A stretch of DNA of 64,000 nucleotides, from positions 62,001 through 126,000 of the forward strand of contig CAIXAE010000010.1 of assembly GCA_903917345.1 (NCBI GenBank), in the 5' to 3' direction. Within the stretch, counting starts at the first letter, position 1, and each line of letters starts with the position of its first letter. The stretch is from an uncultured Methylococcaceae bacterium (GTDB lineage Bacteria; Pseudomonadota; Gammaproteobacteria; Methylococcales; Methylomonadaceae). The notes beneath the pieces were generated by a model. That model saw only the letters and a program-made list of their open reading frames with translations. It was not told where the DNA came from and did not search any database. The translations under genes and the position numbers were made by a program. Positions 15,128 through 25,479 of the stretch are shown here, one piece after another.

Positions 15128-15804
15128 AAGATCAAAAGAATACGATAACTGCCACGCAAGTTGAAAGCTACTTAAGTCAAAATTTAGATTTCTTCCATGG
15201 GCATTTACATCTATTAGAAGAAATGAGTATTCCGCATGCCAGTGGCTCTGCTGTATCACTTATTTCAAAGCAACTTGAGATCTTTAGAAACAAACATCAG
15301 GAGTTAGAAAACCAACTGACCTCTTTGATCGACATCGCGCGAGAAAATGATAATTCGATGATTCGAATGCATAAGTTAACACTTGCATTACTTGAGGCCT
15401 CTACCATAGAAGAAGTGATATCTAATCTTAAAGCCGTGTTTGCAGAATACTTTTTAACTGATTTTGTCGCTATAAAGATCATTAAAAAATGTCCTGAATC
15501 TTCAATGTCACATTTGTTTATTGACCCTGACAGCAAAGATCTTCTTCCATTTATGAAAGAGCTGACAAGTAATCAACCTAAATGCGGACGCCCCACTATT
15601 AGTCAGTCTAAAGTACTGTTTGACACTTCGGCTTTAGAAATAAAATCGTGGGCCGTCATACCGATGAACTTCACTGAACTCGAGGGTATTTTAGCGATAG
15701 GTAGCCGAGAGAAAGATCGCTTTCACCACAGCATGGGGAATTTATTTTTAACTCAAATTAGTGAAATCATAGGGACACGTTTAATTTCATTACTCCGTAA
15801 ATGA
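15124..15804 (+). CDS. DUF484 family protein (YigA-like)
   Basis: 226 residues. The N-terminal helical stretch VESYLSQNLDFFHGHLHLLEEMSIPHASGSAVSL is the DUF484 signature, followed by a coiled coil (about 45-95) and a C-terminal GAF-like fold (about 100-225). The gene always sits between dapF and xerC in gammaproteobacteria, and here overlaps dapF by 4 bases and ends one base before xerC. Its biochemical role is not established; the GAF-like domain suggests a small-molecule or protein contact. Confidence 0.9.
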   Translation: MKDQKNTITATQVESYLSQNLDFFHGHLHLLEEMSIPHASGSAVSLISKQLEIFRNKHQELENQLTSLIDIARENDNSMIRMHKLTLALLEASTIEEVISNLKAVFAEYFLTDFVAIKIIKKCPESSMSHLFIDPDSKDLLPFMKELTSNQPKCGRPTISQSKVLFDTSALEIKSWAVIPMNFTELEGILAIGSREKDRFHHSMGNLFLTQISEIIGTRLISLLRK

Positions 15805-15805
15805 A

Positions 15806-16732
15806 ATGATGCATGTTGATGCTCAGCAGATGCTGGCTGATTATGTAACCCAACTCACTATTGAAAAACGCGCGTCACAACATACCCTAAAAAACTATCA
15901 ACGAGATATCGCTCAGCTTGAGCAATATTGCATAAAAAAAGAGGTTGGCTTATGGGCTGACCTCACTCAAAATGATATACGGTCACATATGGCTAATCGC
16001 CATAGAAATGGCTTGGGTAGTAAATCAATTCAACGCGAACTGTCTGCTATTCGTGGATTTTTTAACTACCTTCTCAAAAATAACTTAGTCGAAAATAATC
16101 CCGCTCAACATATCAAAGCCCCTAAACAGGCGAGAAAACTACCCCGAACACTCGATGTTGACCAAATCAATGGGTTGCTAGACGCTAAGCCTAACTCGAG
16201 CTTAGAGATTCGTGACTTAGCGATGTTCGAATTATTTTATTCTTCTGGCATACGTTTAAGTGAATTAAGCGCTCTTGATTTAAATGATATTGATCTGGGC
16301 GATAAAACATTATTAATCCGCTCAGGCAAAGGCAATAAATCAAGAATACTGCCCATGGGCGGTAAAGCTATTAATGCTATCAAGCTTTGGCTGGGGCATC
16401 GCATTGTAAATCCAGAATCAACCGAATCCGCTTTATTTACATCAAACCGTGGCACTCGATTAGGCCAAAGAAGCATCGAATTAAGACTGTCGTCATGGTG
16501 TACAAAAAAGGGCTTAATTGAAAGTATACATCCCCATATGCTGAGACACTCTTTTGCTAGTCACTTACTTGAATCCAGTCAAGACTTAAGAGCCGTACAA
16601 GAACTGTTAGGACACAGTAATATAAGTACGACGCAAATCTATACGCATCTGGATTTTCAGCATTTGGCAGATATCTATGATAAATCACACCCCAGAGCGA
16701 AAAAAAATCGCTCCAACCCTAAGCCTAGCTAA
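15806..16732 (+). CDS. xerC: Tyrosine recombinase XerC
   Basis: Acts with XerD at dif to resolve chromosome dimers. The N-terminal SAM-like core-binding domain is followed by the catalytic domain with the complete set Arg150 (SGIRLSEL), Lys175, His244-x2-Arg247 (HPHMLRHSF), His270 (LLGHSNISTTQIYTH) and nucleophile Tyr279. 308 residues, standard for XerC. Its place after dapF-DUF484 identifies it as the housekeeping recombinase and not a phage or integron integrase. No terminator follows clearly in the 95-base gap. Confidence 0.95.
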   Translation: MMHVDAQQMLADYVTQLTIEKRASQHTLKNYQRDIAQLEQYCIKKEVGLWADLTQNDIRSHMANRHRNGLGSKSIQRELSAIRGFFNYLLKNNLVENNPAQHIKAPKQARKLPRTLDVDQINGLLDAKPNSSLEIRDLAMFELFYSSGIRLSELSALDLNDIDLGDKTLLIRSGKGNKSRILPMGGKAINAIKLWLGHRIVNPESTESALFTSNRGTRLGQRSIELRLSSWCTKKGLIESIHPHMLRHSFASHLLESSQDLRAVQELLGHSNISTTQIYTHLDFQHLADIYDKSHPRAKKNRSNPKPS

Positions 16733-16827
16733 GCAATAAACTTAAAAACCTGCTAACATTGCAAATATTTTTGACCGAATACAGTTGTTTTATTTAAAAA
16801 ACACACCCTCATGACAGGATACTGGAA

Positions 16828-17937
16828 ATGGCAGCACACGACACACTAGATGAGACAAAATCTAAAGGCATTCTATGGGGGTTTGGGGTTCTTACACTCG
16901 CATCTTTAGTCGTACTTTTAATTCTAGGTGCTTGGTGGGGCAGCGAACCAGATCAATTTAACATCCAAGATGAAGCGCGTAAACGTGTCGAAGAGTCTAA
17001 AGTTGAAACCAATGAACACCATGAACAACCGGTTCATGTTGCTGAAGCACCCAAAACAAATGAAGACGGAGAAATTGCTGAAGGCGAGTTCTCTGAAATG
17101 CCTATCGGTTATACCTATACCAACACCTTAGCGCATATTGCTGAAGTTTTATTACACAAAAGCGGCGGATATATTACTAATGACGTTGCCCCACCTGGCG
17201 TATTTCTAGACAACATCTCAAACTGGGAATATGGCGCACTCGTTATGTTGCGTGACGCAACTACCGCATTAAGAAACCACTTTGCTAGAGACCAATCTCA
17301 ATCAGCTGAAGATCCTGACTTGGCGATTGCAGAACCTTATTTTTACTATGAGCATAACTCATGGGCATTACCTTCAACTGAAGCAGAGTATCAAAAAGGT
17401 ATTGAAGCATTGCATAAGTACATGTCACGCTTACAAAAATATGGCGGCAATGTTAAAAAAGCTCAATTTTATTCAAGAGCGGATAATTTATGGCAATACA
17501 CTGAGGTTGTGATTAAACGTCTGGGTGGTTTATCAACACGCTTAACGGCTAATAGTGCGGGTGGTAATTATGGTCCCGGGCTTTCTGTACTTGAAAAACA
17601 AGCCGCTGATGAAAAAGGCACGCCCGTAACCAAAGTATCATGGTTAGAAATAGACGATATTTTCTATGAGGCGCGTGGCGCAAGCTGGGCTCTATTACAT
17701 ATTCTTAGAGCTATTAAACATGACTTTGCTGATATTCTTTTAGATAAACGTGCGATGCGTACCGTAGATATTATGATTAAAGCGATGGAAAATGCTTTGA
17801 CACCTATTTTAAGCCCAATGATCTTAGATGGTAGTGGTTACGGTTTATTTGCTAACTATTCACTCACCATGGCTAATTACATTTCACGTGCTAACGCGGC
17901 GGCATTAGACTTACGTGACATTATGAACAGGGGCTAA
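16828..17937 (+). CDS. DUF2333 family membrane-anchored protein
   Basis: 369 residues. One transmembrane helix near the N-terminus (about 15-36, ILWGFGVLTLASLVVLLILGAWW) followed by a charged linker (about 40-90, Glu/Lys-rich) and a helical periplasmic domain typical of DUF2333: GYTYTNTLAHIAEVLLHKSGGYITNDVAPPGVFLDNI. Known only as a conserved family in gammaproteobacteria; function undefined. A DUF4389 gene starts 7 bases after its stop, so the pair are co-transcribed. Confidence 0.88.
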   Translation: MAAHDTLDETKSKGILWGFGVLTLASLVVLLILGAWWGSEPDQFNIQDEARKRVEESKVETNEHHEQPVHVAEAPKTNEDGEIAEGEFSEMPIGYTYTNTLAHIAEVLLHKSGGYITNDVAPPGVFLDNISNWEYGALVMLRDATTALRNHFARDQSQSAEDPDLAIAEPYFYYEHNSWALPSTEAEYQKGIEALHKYMSRLQKYGGNVKKAQFYSRADNLWQYTEVVIKRLGGLSTRLTANSAGGNYGPGLSVLEKQAADEKGTPVTKVSWLEIDDIFYEARGASWALLHILRAIKHDFADILLDKRAMRTVDIMIKAMENALTPILSPMILDGSGYGLFANYSLTMANYISRANAAALDLRDIMNRG

Positions 17938-17944
17938 TAGCTCA

Positions 17945-18244
17945 ATGGATGAACAGATCAACTACAATCTAACTCAAGCCAGCACCTGGAAACGTATTTT
18001 CTTCATGATGGTTTTTGCGGCAATAGGCTCATTAGTTAGAATAATGATTTGGGGCGTTATTTTATTACAGGTGGGTTCAACACTCTTAACGGGTAAAGCC
18101 AATCCAAACATACTTAGCCTGGGGCAAAACCTATCCTCGTATACTTATCATATTTTATTATTTATGACTTTTAATACGGAAACCTTACCTTTTCCTTTTT
18201 CTGCGTGGAACTTAAGCACAGAGATAGAGTTAATTAATAAATAA
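17945..18244 (+). CDS. DUF4389 family small membrane protein
   Basis: 99 residues with two hydrophobic helices (about 18-45 and 60-80). The family pattern is visible: WKRIFFMMVFAAIGSLV, then LLQVGSTLLTGKANPNIL, then TYHILLFMTFNTETLPFPF. Cytoplasmic-membrane protein of unknown role. Ends immediately before a strong bidirectional terminator, closing the transcript with the DUF2333 gene. Confidence 0.85.
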   Translation: MDEQINYNLTQASTWKRIFFMMVFAAIGSLVRIMIWGVILLQVGSTLLTGKANPNILSLGQNLSSYTYHILLFMTFNTETLPFPFSAWNLSTEIELINK

Positions 18245-18286
18245 AAAAAAGCCCGATCAAATTAAACACTTGATCGGGCTTTTTTC
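18243..18286. terminator. Bidirectional rho-independent terminator
   Basis: GCCCGATCAA and TTGATCGGGC form a perfect stem with a 9-base loop, flanked by a run of A on the left and six T on the right, so it works for the DUF4389 gene on the plus strand and darP on the minus strand. Confidence 0.9.
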
Positions 18287-18303
18287 AAAGACTTAGACTG
18301 AGT

Positions 18304-18975
18304 CTAATCTTCGTCTTCTTCGTCGTCTTCATAATCGTCATCTTCTTCATCACCCATCTCGTAGAACTCCATCTCATCTTCGGTCTCTTCTTGGTCGAGA
18401 TCAGAAGCCTCATCATAATCAAACTCATCATCTATATTTAACAGAGTCTTTAAATAGCGATAAAGTAGTCTAGATGATTTAGGCGGCTTATTAGCTTCCG
18501 CTTCTTTCTGAATATTTCTTAATAGCTGTCTAAGATGCTGTCTATCAGCATCAGGCTGTTCATTTAAAAACGCCGTTAAAGCATCATGCCCCCCTTTAAC
18601 TAATCGATCTCTCCAGCGCTCAACGATGTGATGCTCTCTTACACCATGAGCACTCTTGTTTTTTATTCTCGCTAACTTCTCTAAAATAGGCTCAACATCT
18701 ATTTTGTGTAGTTGCCCAGTTATAAATTTTAAAAGGCGCTTTCTTGCCCCTTTATGGGGCATCTTAGAAACCTCAAGAATCGCTTTGTGGATATTTTCTG
18801 GCAAGTCTAGTGAATTAACTTGAGTGACAGACAGCTCAGATATCTCTTCACCCAAGGCAAAGAGAGCTGCCATATCTTTTTTTATCCGCGTTTTATTAGG
18901 CCTAACGGCGTAATAAACTATCTGACCTTGGTCATCATATTCATACTCATAATCAAATTCTTGCTCTTCACTCAT
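18304..18975 (-). CDS. darP: Ribosome biogenesis protein DarP (YjgA, DUF615) with acidic tail
   Basis: Binds late 50S assembly intermediates in Escherichia coli. The DUF615 core runs from about residue 25 to 180 (NKTRIKKDMAALFALGEEI; HIVERWRDRLVKGGHDALTAFL; LRQLLRNIQKEAEANKPPKS). This homologue has acidic extensions on both sides: an N-terminal EEQEFDYEYEYDD and an unusually long tail of about 40 residues that is almost all Asp/Glu (DEEDDDYEDDEEDED). The usual protein is about 180 residues, so the tail adds a fifth. Such a tail could mimic RNA or bind basic ribosomal proteins; that is inference. Confidence 0.9.
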   Translation of the reverse strand: MSEEQEFDYEYEYDDQGQIVYYAVRPNKTRIKKDMAALFALGEEISELSVTQVNSLDLPENIHKAILEVSKMPHKGARKRLLKFITGQLHKIDVEPILEKLARIKNKSAHGVREHHIVERWRDRLVKGGHDALTAFLNEQPDADRQHLRQLLRNIQKEAEANKPPKSSRLLYRYLKTLLNIDDEFDYDEASDLDQEETEDEMEFYEMGDEEDDDYEDDEEDED

Positions 18976-19223
18976 CTTTTATCAAACCATCACACATAAA
19001 AATATCGCTATAAACTCTAGAAAACTGACCGAAACGTTCCTGCCTATTAAAACCAAACGAGATACACAATCAATTAAACACTCCTGAACATTTTACCACA
19101 GACTATCTCAGCATCTTCTAAGCGTTAAATACTGATTAAATATTAAAATCTATTTATTACTGAGCAATCAGGACAAATTTGCGATAATGCTCGATCATTC
19201 ACTTTTAAGGATATTACTCACCC
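18976..19223. other. Divergent promoter region darP/rdgC
   Basis: 248 AT-rich bases between divergent genes. It must contain both promoters; I see no conserved operator or RNA. An AAGGA ribosome-binding site precedes rdgC at an unusually long spacing. Confidence 0.4.
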
Positions 19224-20129
19224 ATGTGGTTTAAAAATCTCAGCATTTTTCGTCTTACCGAAACATTCACATTATCAGCCGAAGAATTAGAACAAAAACT
19301 AGAGGCACTCGCTTTTCGACCTTGCGGGCCTCATGAAGAGTTTTCTTTAGGCTGGACTTCACCTATAGGTAAGTCCGGACAACAGCTTGTCCATTCAAGC
19401 AATGGCTATATGATGCTATGTGGAAAAAAAGAAGAGCGTGTTTTGCCATCCGCAGTTATCAATGAATTGGTTCAAGAAAAAATCATAGAAAAAGAAGAGC
19501 AGCAAGCACGTAAATTATCTAAAAAAGAACGCACCGAAATAAAAGACGAAATTATTTTTGAATCACTGCCTAAAGCATTCACATTTTCACGGAAAACATA
19601 TGCTTATATTGATATTAAAGGCAGCTATATTGTCGTTGATTCAGCTTCTAGCAAAAGCGCAGAAGATTTATTAAGCCTACTTCGTAAATCCCTAGGATCT
19701 TTGCCGGCAATCCCATTAAATACGCTTGATAAACCAAGTAGCATAATGACCCAATGGTTACTCACTCAACAAACGCCGAGCGATTTAACTATCGAAGATG
19801 AATGTGAATTACGTTCCGACGAATCAGGCAGTATTATTCGTTGTAAAAAACATGATCTTAGCTTACCTGAAATAAAGAACCATCTAGACTCCGGCAAAGC
19901 CGTCATTAAATTAGCACTAAGCTGGTCAGACCGCCTAGCCTTCATAATTGATGAACACTTAGCTGTTAAACGCCTACGTTTTCTTGATTTAATACAGGAT
20001 CAGGTTTCAGAAACAGATATTACAGACGCAGAAGCACAGTTTGATGTTGATTTTTCAATCATGTCAGCAGAGTTAGCTAACTTTATTCCACGTTTATTGG
20101 AAATTTTTGGCGGGGAAAATCAGGCATAA
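19224..20129 (+). CDS. rdgC: Recombination-associated protein RdgC
   Basis: Ring-shaped dimeric DNA-binding protein of the nucleoid that limits RecA action and associates with recombination intermediates. The N-terminus MWFKNLSIFRLTETFTL and the RPCGPHEEFSLGW segment are diagnostic; 301 residues matches the family length. A single gene with its own terminator. Confidence 0.95.
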   Translation: MWFKNLSIFRLTETFTLSAEELEQKLEALAFRPCGPHEEFSLGWTSPIGKSGQQLVHSSNGYMMLCGKKEERVLPSAVINELVQEKIIEKEEQQARKLSKKERTEIKDEIIFESLPKAFTFSRKTYAYIDIKGSYIVVDSASSKSAEDLLSLLRKSLGSLPAIPLNTLDKPSSIMTQWLLTQQTPSDLTIEDECELRSDESGSIIRCKKHDLSLPEIKNHLDSGKAVIKLALSWSDRLAFIIDEHLAVKRLRFLDLIQDQVSETDITDAEAQFDVDFSIMSAELANFIPRLLEIFGGENQA

Positions 20130-20165
20130 AAAAAAGCCCGGCGGGTAAACCCGCCGGGCTTTTTC
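20130..20165. terminator. Bidirectional rho-independent terminator rdgC/lpp
   Basis: GCCCGGCGGG, loop TAAA, CCCGCCGGGC: a very strong 10-bp GC stem with A-run left and T-run right. Serves rdgC (plus) and the Lpp-like gene (minus). Confidence 0.93.
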
Positions 20166-20185
20166 AGCATTAAAGCAAAGTTGAA

Positions 20186-20464
20186 TTATTTCAACATTGA
20201 TTTTTTGAACAAGTTGTCCAATTTGCTGTTTGTGTCTTGTGCGTATTGAGCAGCACGGTTAGCAGCTGATTCAGCAGCAGCAGCTTGAGCAGCAGCAGCG
20301 TCAGCAGCAGCTTTTGCGCTAGCAGCGTCAGAAGAAGCAGAAGCTACAGATGATTTCAAACCGTCAATTTGTGATTGAAGACCTTCAATGTCAGAGTTAG
20401 TTGCACAACCAACTACTAAGCTAGCAACCATTGCGATCATTGATAATTTAATTACTTTTTTCAT
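20186..20464 (-). CDS. Lpp/OprI-like murein lipoprotein
   Basis: The true start is the ATG at 20464 (MKKVIKLSM) with an AAGGA ribosome-binding site, not the longer ORF. Lipobox LVVGC gives lipid-modified Cys20. The mature 73 residues form a heptad coiled coil, SDIEGLQSQIDGLKSSVA, followed by a stretch that is almost all Ala (AAADAAAAQAAAAESAANRAA). The C-terminal residue is Lys (KKSMLK), the residue through which Lpp is joined to diaminopimelate in peptidoglycan. An L,D-transpeptidase gene lies immediately upstream on the same strand and could be the attaching enzyme. Related to Pseudomonas OprI. Confidence 0.85.
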   Translation of the reverse strand: MKKVIKLSMIAMVASLVVGCATNSDIEGLQSQIDGLKSSVASASSDAASAKAAADAAAAQAAAAESAANRAAQYAQDTNSKLDNLFKKSMLK

Positions 20465-20501
20465 ATTATTTTCCTTAGTCAGAGTTATTACTACAAAAAA
20501 C

Positions 20502-20507
20502 ATTATA
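20502..20507 (-). promoter_or_regulatory. -10 element of the Lpp-like gene
   Basis: A perfect TATAAT on the minus strand, about 38 bases before the lipoprotein ATG. No good -35 hexamer is seen at standard spacing. Suggests the abundant lipoprotein has its own promoter separate from the L,D-transpeptidase. Confidence 0.5.
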
Positions 20508-20548
20508 GCTGGCACAGATTTTATCAGGTTTTTAAAAAAATTCCACTT

Positions 20549-21091
20549 TTATTTTATTTTTACTACGGTTCCGGTTTCCACTAGTTGACTTAAATGATCA
20601 ATTTGGGGGTTAGTTAATGCTATACAACCATGCGTCCAATCAACGGCCTGATGAATTTTTAAATCAGCACGCCCCAAACCATGTATACCGATTTGTCCAC
20701 CTAAGGGGGTATTCTGAGGAGGGATTTGTTTATAATGATGCGCAGTTACAATACGATCAAAAGTGGGCCTATCAATCACTCCTTTATTTAAAGCCTTCTC
20801 AGCGTCTGCCGCTGAAGGATAAGTTAACCCAAAAAACCGTCGAAACTCACTCCTTTTACCCACCCAACCAATACGGTATTCGCCGAAGGGAGTCACATTA
20901 TCACCCCTGTGATTTTTTGCACCCGCTCCGCCTCTGCCAATGGCGATTGACTCTAAGGTTTCAATAGTTTTCTCACCTTTTTTTACTTCAATTTTACGTT
21001 CCTGTGTATCGACTAGTAACCAAACTCTGGGATCGGCAGAAACTGAAAAAGAAACAAAACCGAAGAGTAACAAGGAATAAATTCGTAACAT
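20549..21091 (-). CDS. Periplasmic L,D-transpeptidase (YkuD domain)
   Basis: 180 residues with a signal peptide (MLRIYSLLLFGFVSFSVSA, cleavage about residue 19). The YkuD domain fills the rest; the catalytic motif is His137 (IGIHGLG) with His154-Gly155-Cys156 (THGCIALT). There is no LysM domain. Such enzymes make 3-3 peptidoglycan cross-links, attach Lpp to peptidoglycan, or cleave it. Location next to a lipoprotein with a C-terminal Lys favours Lpp attachment or release, but length and lack of LysM fit the YafK/LdtF-like group as well. Confidence 0.9.
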   Translation of the reverse strand: MLRIYSLLLFGFVSFSVSADPRVWLLVDTQERKIEVKKGEKTIETLESIAIGRGGAGAKNHRGDNVTPFGEYRIGWVGKRSEFRRFFGLTYPSAADAEKALNKGVIDRPTFDRIVTAHHYKQIPPQNTPLGGQIGIHGLGRADLKIHQAVDWTHGCIALTNPQIDHLSQLVETGTVVKIK

Positions 21092-21142
21092 ATTAATTTT
21101 AGACTATACCTAAATTTTGGTGTATTTTATGAGCCAAGTTAA

Positions 21143-22798
<1,656 letters not shown>

Positions 22799-22809
22799 AA
22801 ACATCGCAT

Positions 22810-22842
22810 CCTCATAGAAGCAAATTATTTGCTTCTATGAGG
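22810..22842. terminator. Hairpin between convergent pgm and ZIP genes
   Basis: A perfect 15-bp inverted repeat (CCTCATAGAAGCAAA and its complement) with a 3-base loop. No T-run on either side, but its position between two converging genes suggests a termination or mRNA-end role. Confidence 0.5.
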
Positions 22843-22858
22843 CAAGAGGCTTAAGCCC

Positions 22859-23677
22859 CTAAGGTTTCATACTATGCGCAAAATCATGTAAGAAACAAAT
22901 CAATAAAACACCCGCAGCTATTAAAGCAATTTGCTGCAGAGAAGTTTTAGTATCTGTTTTAGTGTGCAAAGAAGGAATCAAATCTGCAACGGCAATATAG
23001 ATAAAACTTGAAGCCGCCAAAGCCAGAAAATAAGGCAAAGTATTTTGTATATTTTCCAAACTAAAGTAGGCCAAGACACCGCCTAAAACTGTAGTTAAGC
23101 TCGCCAAAACATTATATAGAAGCGCTTTCCTTCGGGAATAACCACTATCTAACAAAATTGCAAAATCACCCACTTCCTGTGGAATCTCATGTGCCGCCAC
23201 CGCTAAGCTGGTTACAATACCCAATTGCACATCAGTTAAAAATGCAGCTGCAATTAAAATACCATCAACAAAATTGTGAATGCTATCACCCAAAATAATT
23301 AATGCGCCGGCTGACTTTTTTGCCCCGTGCTTATGTGAGTGATCATGATCTGCATGACTATCTTCTCCATGAGCCTCACAATGCCCTGCATGGCAATGTC
23401 GCCATACCAATAATTTCTCTAAAACAAAAAAACCTAGTATTCCAACTAAAATAGTGCCTGATAAGGCTTGAAATTGTTCCGGCTTTACCAATTCGAAAGC
23501 CTCTGGTATTAAACCCCAAAACGCAACAGCCAATAACGCACCTATTGCAAAACTAATTCCATGAGGTAAAACTGCTTTTCTATGCTCTTCCCGCAACAAT
23601 AAAAAGATAGCAGCAGCCAATACACTTAATACACCACCCACCGCTGTGAAAATTATAATTAATAACAACAGATTCAC
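22859..23677 (-). CDS. ZIP family metal transporter
   Basis: 272 residues, about eight transmembrane helices. Metal-site helices HNFVDG (TM4) and HEIPQEVGDF (TM5) are the ZIP signature. The cytoplasmic loop between TM3 and TM4 is rich in His (HCHAGHCEAH, HADHDHSHKH), typical of zinc handling. Start codon is GTG at 23677, with a GAGGG ribosome-binding site inside the end of pgeF, so it is translated from the rluD-pgeF transcript. Likely brings Zn(II), possibly Fe or Mn, into the cell; direction is inferred from the family. Confidence 0.9.
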   Translation of the reverse strand: MNLLLLIIIFTAVGGVLSVLAAAIFLLLREEHRKAVLPHGISFAIGALLAVAFWGLIPEAFELVKPEQFQALSGTILVGILGFFVLEKLLVWRHCHAGHCEAHGEDSHADHDHSHKHGAKKSAGALIILGDSIHNFVDGILIAAAFLTDVQLGIVTSLAVAAHEIPQEVGDFAILLDSGYSRRKALLYNVLASLTTVLGGVLAYFSLENIQNTLPYFLALAASSFIYIAVADLIPSLHTKTDTKTSLQQIALIAAGVLLICFLHDFAHSMKP

Positions 23678-23678
23678 T

Positions 23679-24431
23679 TTATGATTCCCTCCAAATTAAA
23701 GAAGCCATACGGCCTGTTTGGCCATCTCTACGATAAGAATAATAAGACTCATTTTCTGTAAAAGTACAAGCAGCGCTAGAATAAACGTCATTAACTCCGA
23801 TTTTTGTTAATTCAATACGCGCCAAATGATAAATATCAGCCAACCACTTATCCGAGGAAAGCTGAACAAAAGCACTTTCATTTCCCAAATGCTTTCTAAC
23901 AAAATCATCTCGTACCTCTGCACCTACTTCAAAACAATTTGGACCAATTGCCGGCCCTAACCAAACCATATAACCTTGATTATGACTCGATACCTTCTCT
24001 AATGCCTTTATAGTATTAGTTACAACTCCAGCTAATAATCCTTTCCAACCAGCATGCACAGCGGCAACTTGCGATCCATCATTAGAACAAATTAACAACG
24101 GCAAACAATCTGCTGTTAAAACAGCACATACCACCCCGATTTTTGAAGTATAACTAGCATCAGCTTGCTCTGGCATAGGCCTATGGATAGCTTCTATCGC
24201 TCGATCACTATGTATTTGTTCTAACCAAACGGGCTCAGTTGGCAGCTCTAATTCAGAACTAATAATCGCTCTATTTTGCATCACTGAATCTAAATTATCG
24301 CCAACATGCGTAGCAAGATTGAGAGTATTAAAAGGCGACTCACTTACACCGCCCACTCTTAATGTTGTTAGCGCTCTAATATTTGAAGGCGCTGGCCATT
24401 CAGGATATAGAAAACTAGGTGGATTATTCAT
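23679..24431 (-). CDS. pgeF: Peptidoglycan editing factor PgeF (YfiH, laccase-like fold)
   Basis: 250 residues of the DUF152/YfiH family, once called polyphenol oxidase; in Escherichia coli it removes wrongly incorporated amino acids from peptidoglycan precursors. Metal ligands are visible in EQIHSDRAI, LTADCLPLLI and AAVHAGWKGLLAGV. Overlaps rluD by 8 bases, the standard rluD-yfiH pairing. Confidence 0.93.
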   Translation of the reverse strand: MNNPPSFLYPEWPAPSNIRALTTLRVGGVSESPFNTLNLATHVGDNLDSVMQNRAIISSELELPTEPVWLEQIHSDRAIEAIHRPMPEQADASYTSKIGVVCAVLTADCLPLLICSNDGSQVAAVHAGWKGLLAGVVTNTIKALEKVSSHNQGYMVWLGPAIGPNCFEVGAEVRDDFVRKHLGNESAFVQLSSDKWLADIYHLARIELTKIGVNDVYSSAACTFTENESYYSYRRDGQTGRMASLIWRES

Positions 24432-25386
24432 TAGCTGCCAAAGCTTCTAATAAACGCACCATATCATCAGGTAGTGGCTGTATCCACTCTAAATACTCAT
24501 TTGTAACAGGATGTTGCAGCCCAAGCTTAGCTGCGTGTAGCGCTTGACGTTTAAATCCACGAAGTTCTTTTTCCAATTCCTCACTACATCCCGCAGGCAT
24601 TTGAAAACGCCCCCCATAAACTTGGTCACCCACTAAAGGAAATCTAATATGCGACATATGTACCCTAATTTGATGAGTTCGCCCTGTTTCTAACTTAACT
24701 CGCACAAAAGTATGGCGTGTAAAACGTGTCTCAACTCGATAATGTGTTATAGAATCTTTACCTGACTCTCGCACCGCATAACGTTTTCGATCAGTCGGAT
24801 GACGCGCGATGGGCTCATCAACTGTACCACCCGCTGTCATTCGTCCACGTGTAATTGCTAAATACTCTCTATTGATACTACGCTCTTGTAATTGCTGCGT
24901 TAAACTATTATGCGCCTGCAAAGTTTTAGCAATCATTAAGATGCCACTCGTTTCCTTATCAATTCTATGCACAATACCTGCTCTAGGTAATGTCTCTAAA
25001 TTAGAATCATGATTTAATAACCCGTTTAATAAAGTACCATTCCAATTACCCACTGCCGGATGCACCACCATACCCGCGGGCTTATTAACAATTAAGATAC
25101 TTTCATCTTCATAGATAATATCTAAAGGAATTTCTTCAGGTTCCGAGTTGATAACAACCTCAGCTTCCGCATCTAGCTCTATCTCCTCACCACCTTCCAA
25201 TTTATCCTTAGGCTTAAGCGCTAAGCCATTAACTTTTACGCGCCCCGCTTTAACCCATGTTTGCAATTTACTGCGTGAATAATCAGCAAATAATTCAGCA
25301 AGGATTTGGTCCAAGCGCATACCTGCCATTTCGTTAGGAACTTCTGCCGTTAGTCTTGTCATAACAAGTTCTTCTGAATAAACCAT
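24424..25386 (-). CDS. rluD: 23S rRNA pseudouridine synthase RluD
   Basis: Forms pseudouridines in helix 69 of 23S rRNA (1911, 1915, 1917 in Escherichia coli). N-terminal S4 RNA-binding domain (about 20-80, MRLDQILAELFADYSRSKLQTWV) and catalytic domain with Asp143 in HRIDKETSGIL. 320 residues. The start could also be the ATG eight codons in (MTRLTAEVPN), which better matches family N-termini. Divergent from bamD, a conserved arrangement. Confidence 0.94.
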   Translation of the reverse strand: MVYSEELVMTRLTAEVPNEMAGMRLDQILAELFADYSRSKLQTWVKAGRVKVNGLALKPKDKLEGGEEIELDAEAEVVINSEPEEIPLDIIYEDESILIVNKPAGMVVHPAVGNWNGTLLNGLLNHDSNLETLPRAGIVHRIDKETSGILMIAKTLQAHNSLTQQLQERSINREYLAITRGRMTAGGTVDEPIARHPTDRKRYAVRESGKDSITHYRVETRFTRHTFVRVKLETGRTHQIRVHMSHIRFPLVGDQVYGGRFQMPAGCSEELEKELRGFKRQALHAAKLGLQHPVTNEYLEWIQPLPDDMVRLLEALAANE

Positions 25387-25479
25387 AGTTAAGTTATACT
25401 CGCAAGTTAATTAGGCAAATTCAAGTATGCCTTTTATCTTTCGAGAAAACCTCTAATATTACAACGTGTCGTTGGTACT

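Noticed and set aside
15806-16732. Phage or mobile integrase
   Set aside because: The dapF-DUF484-xerC context and full XerC motifs show it is the housekeeping recombinase; there is no attachment site or phage gene.
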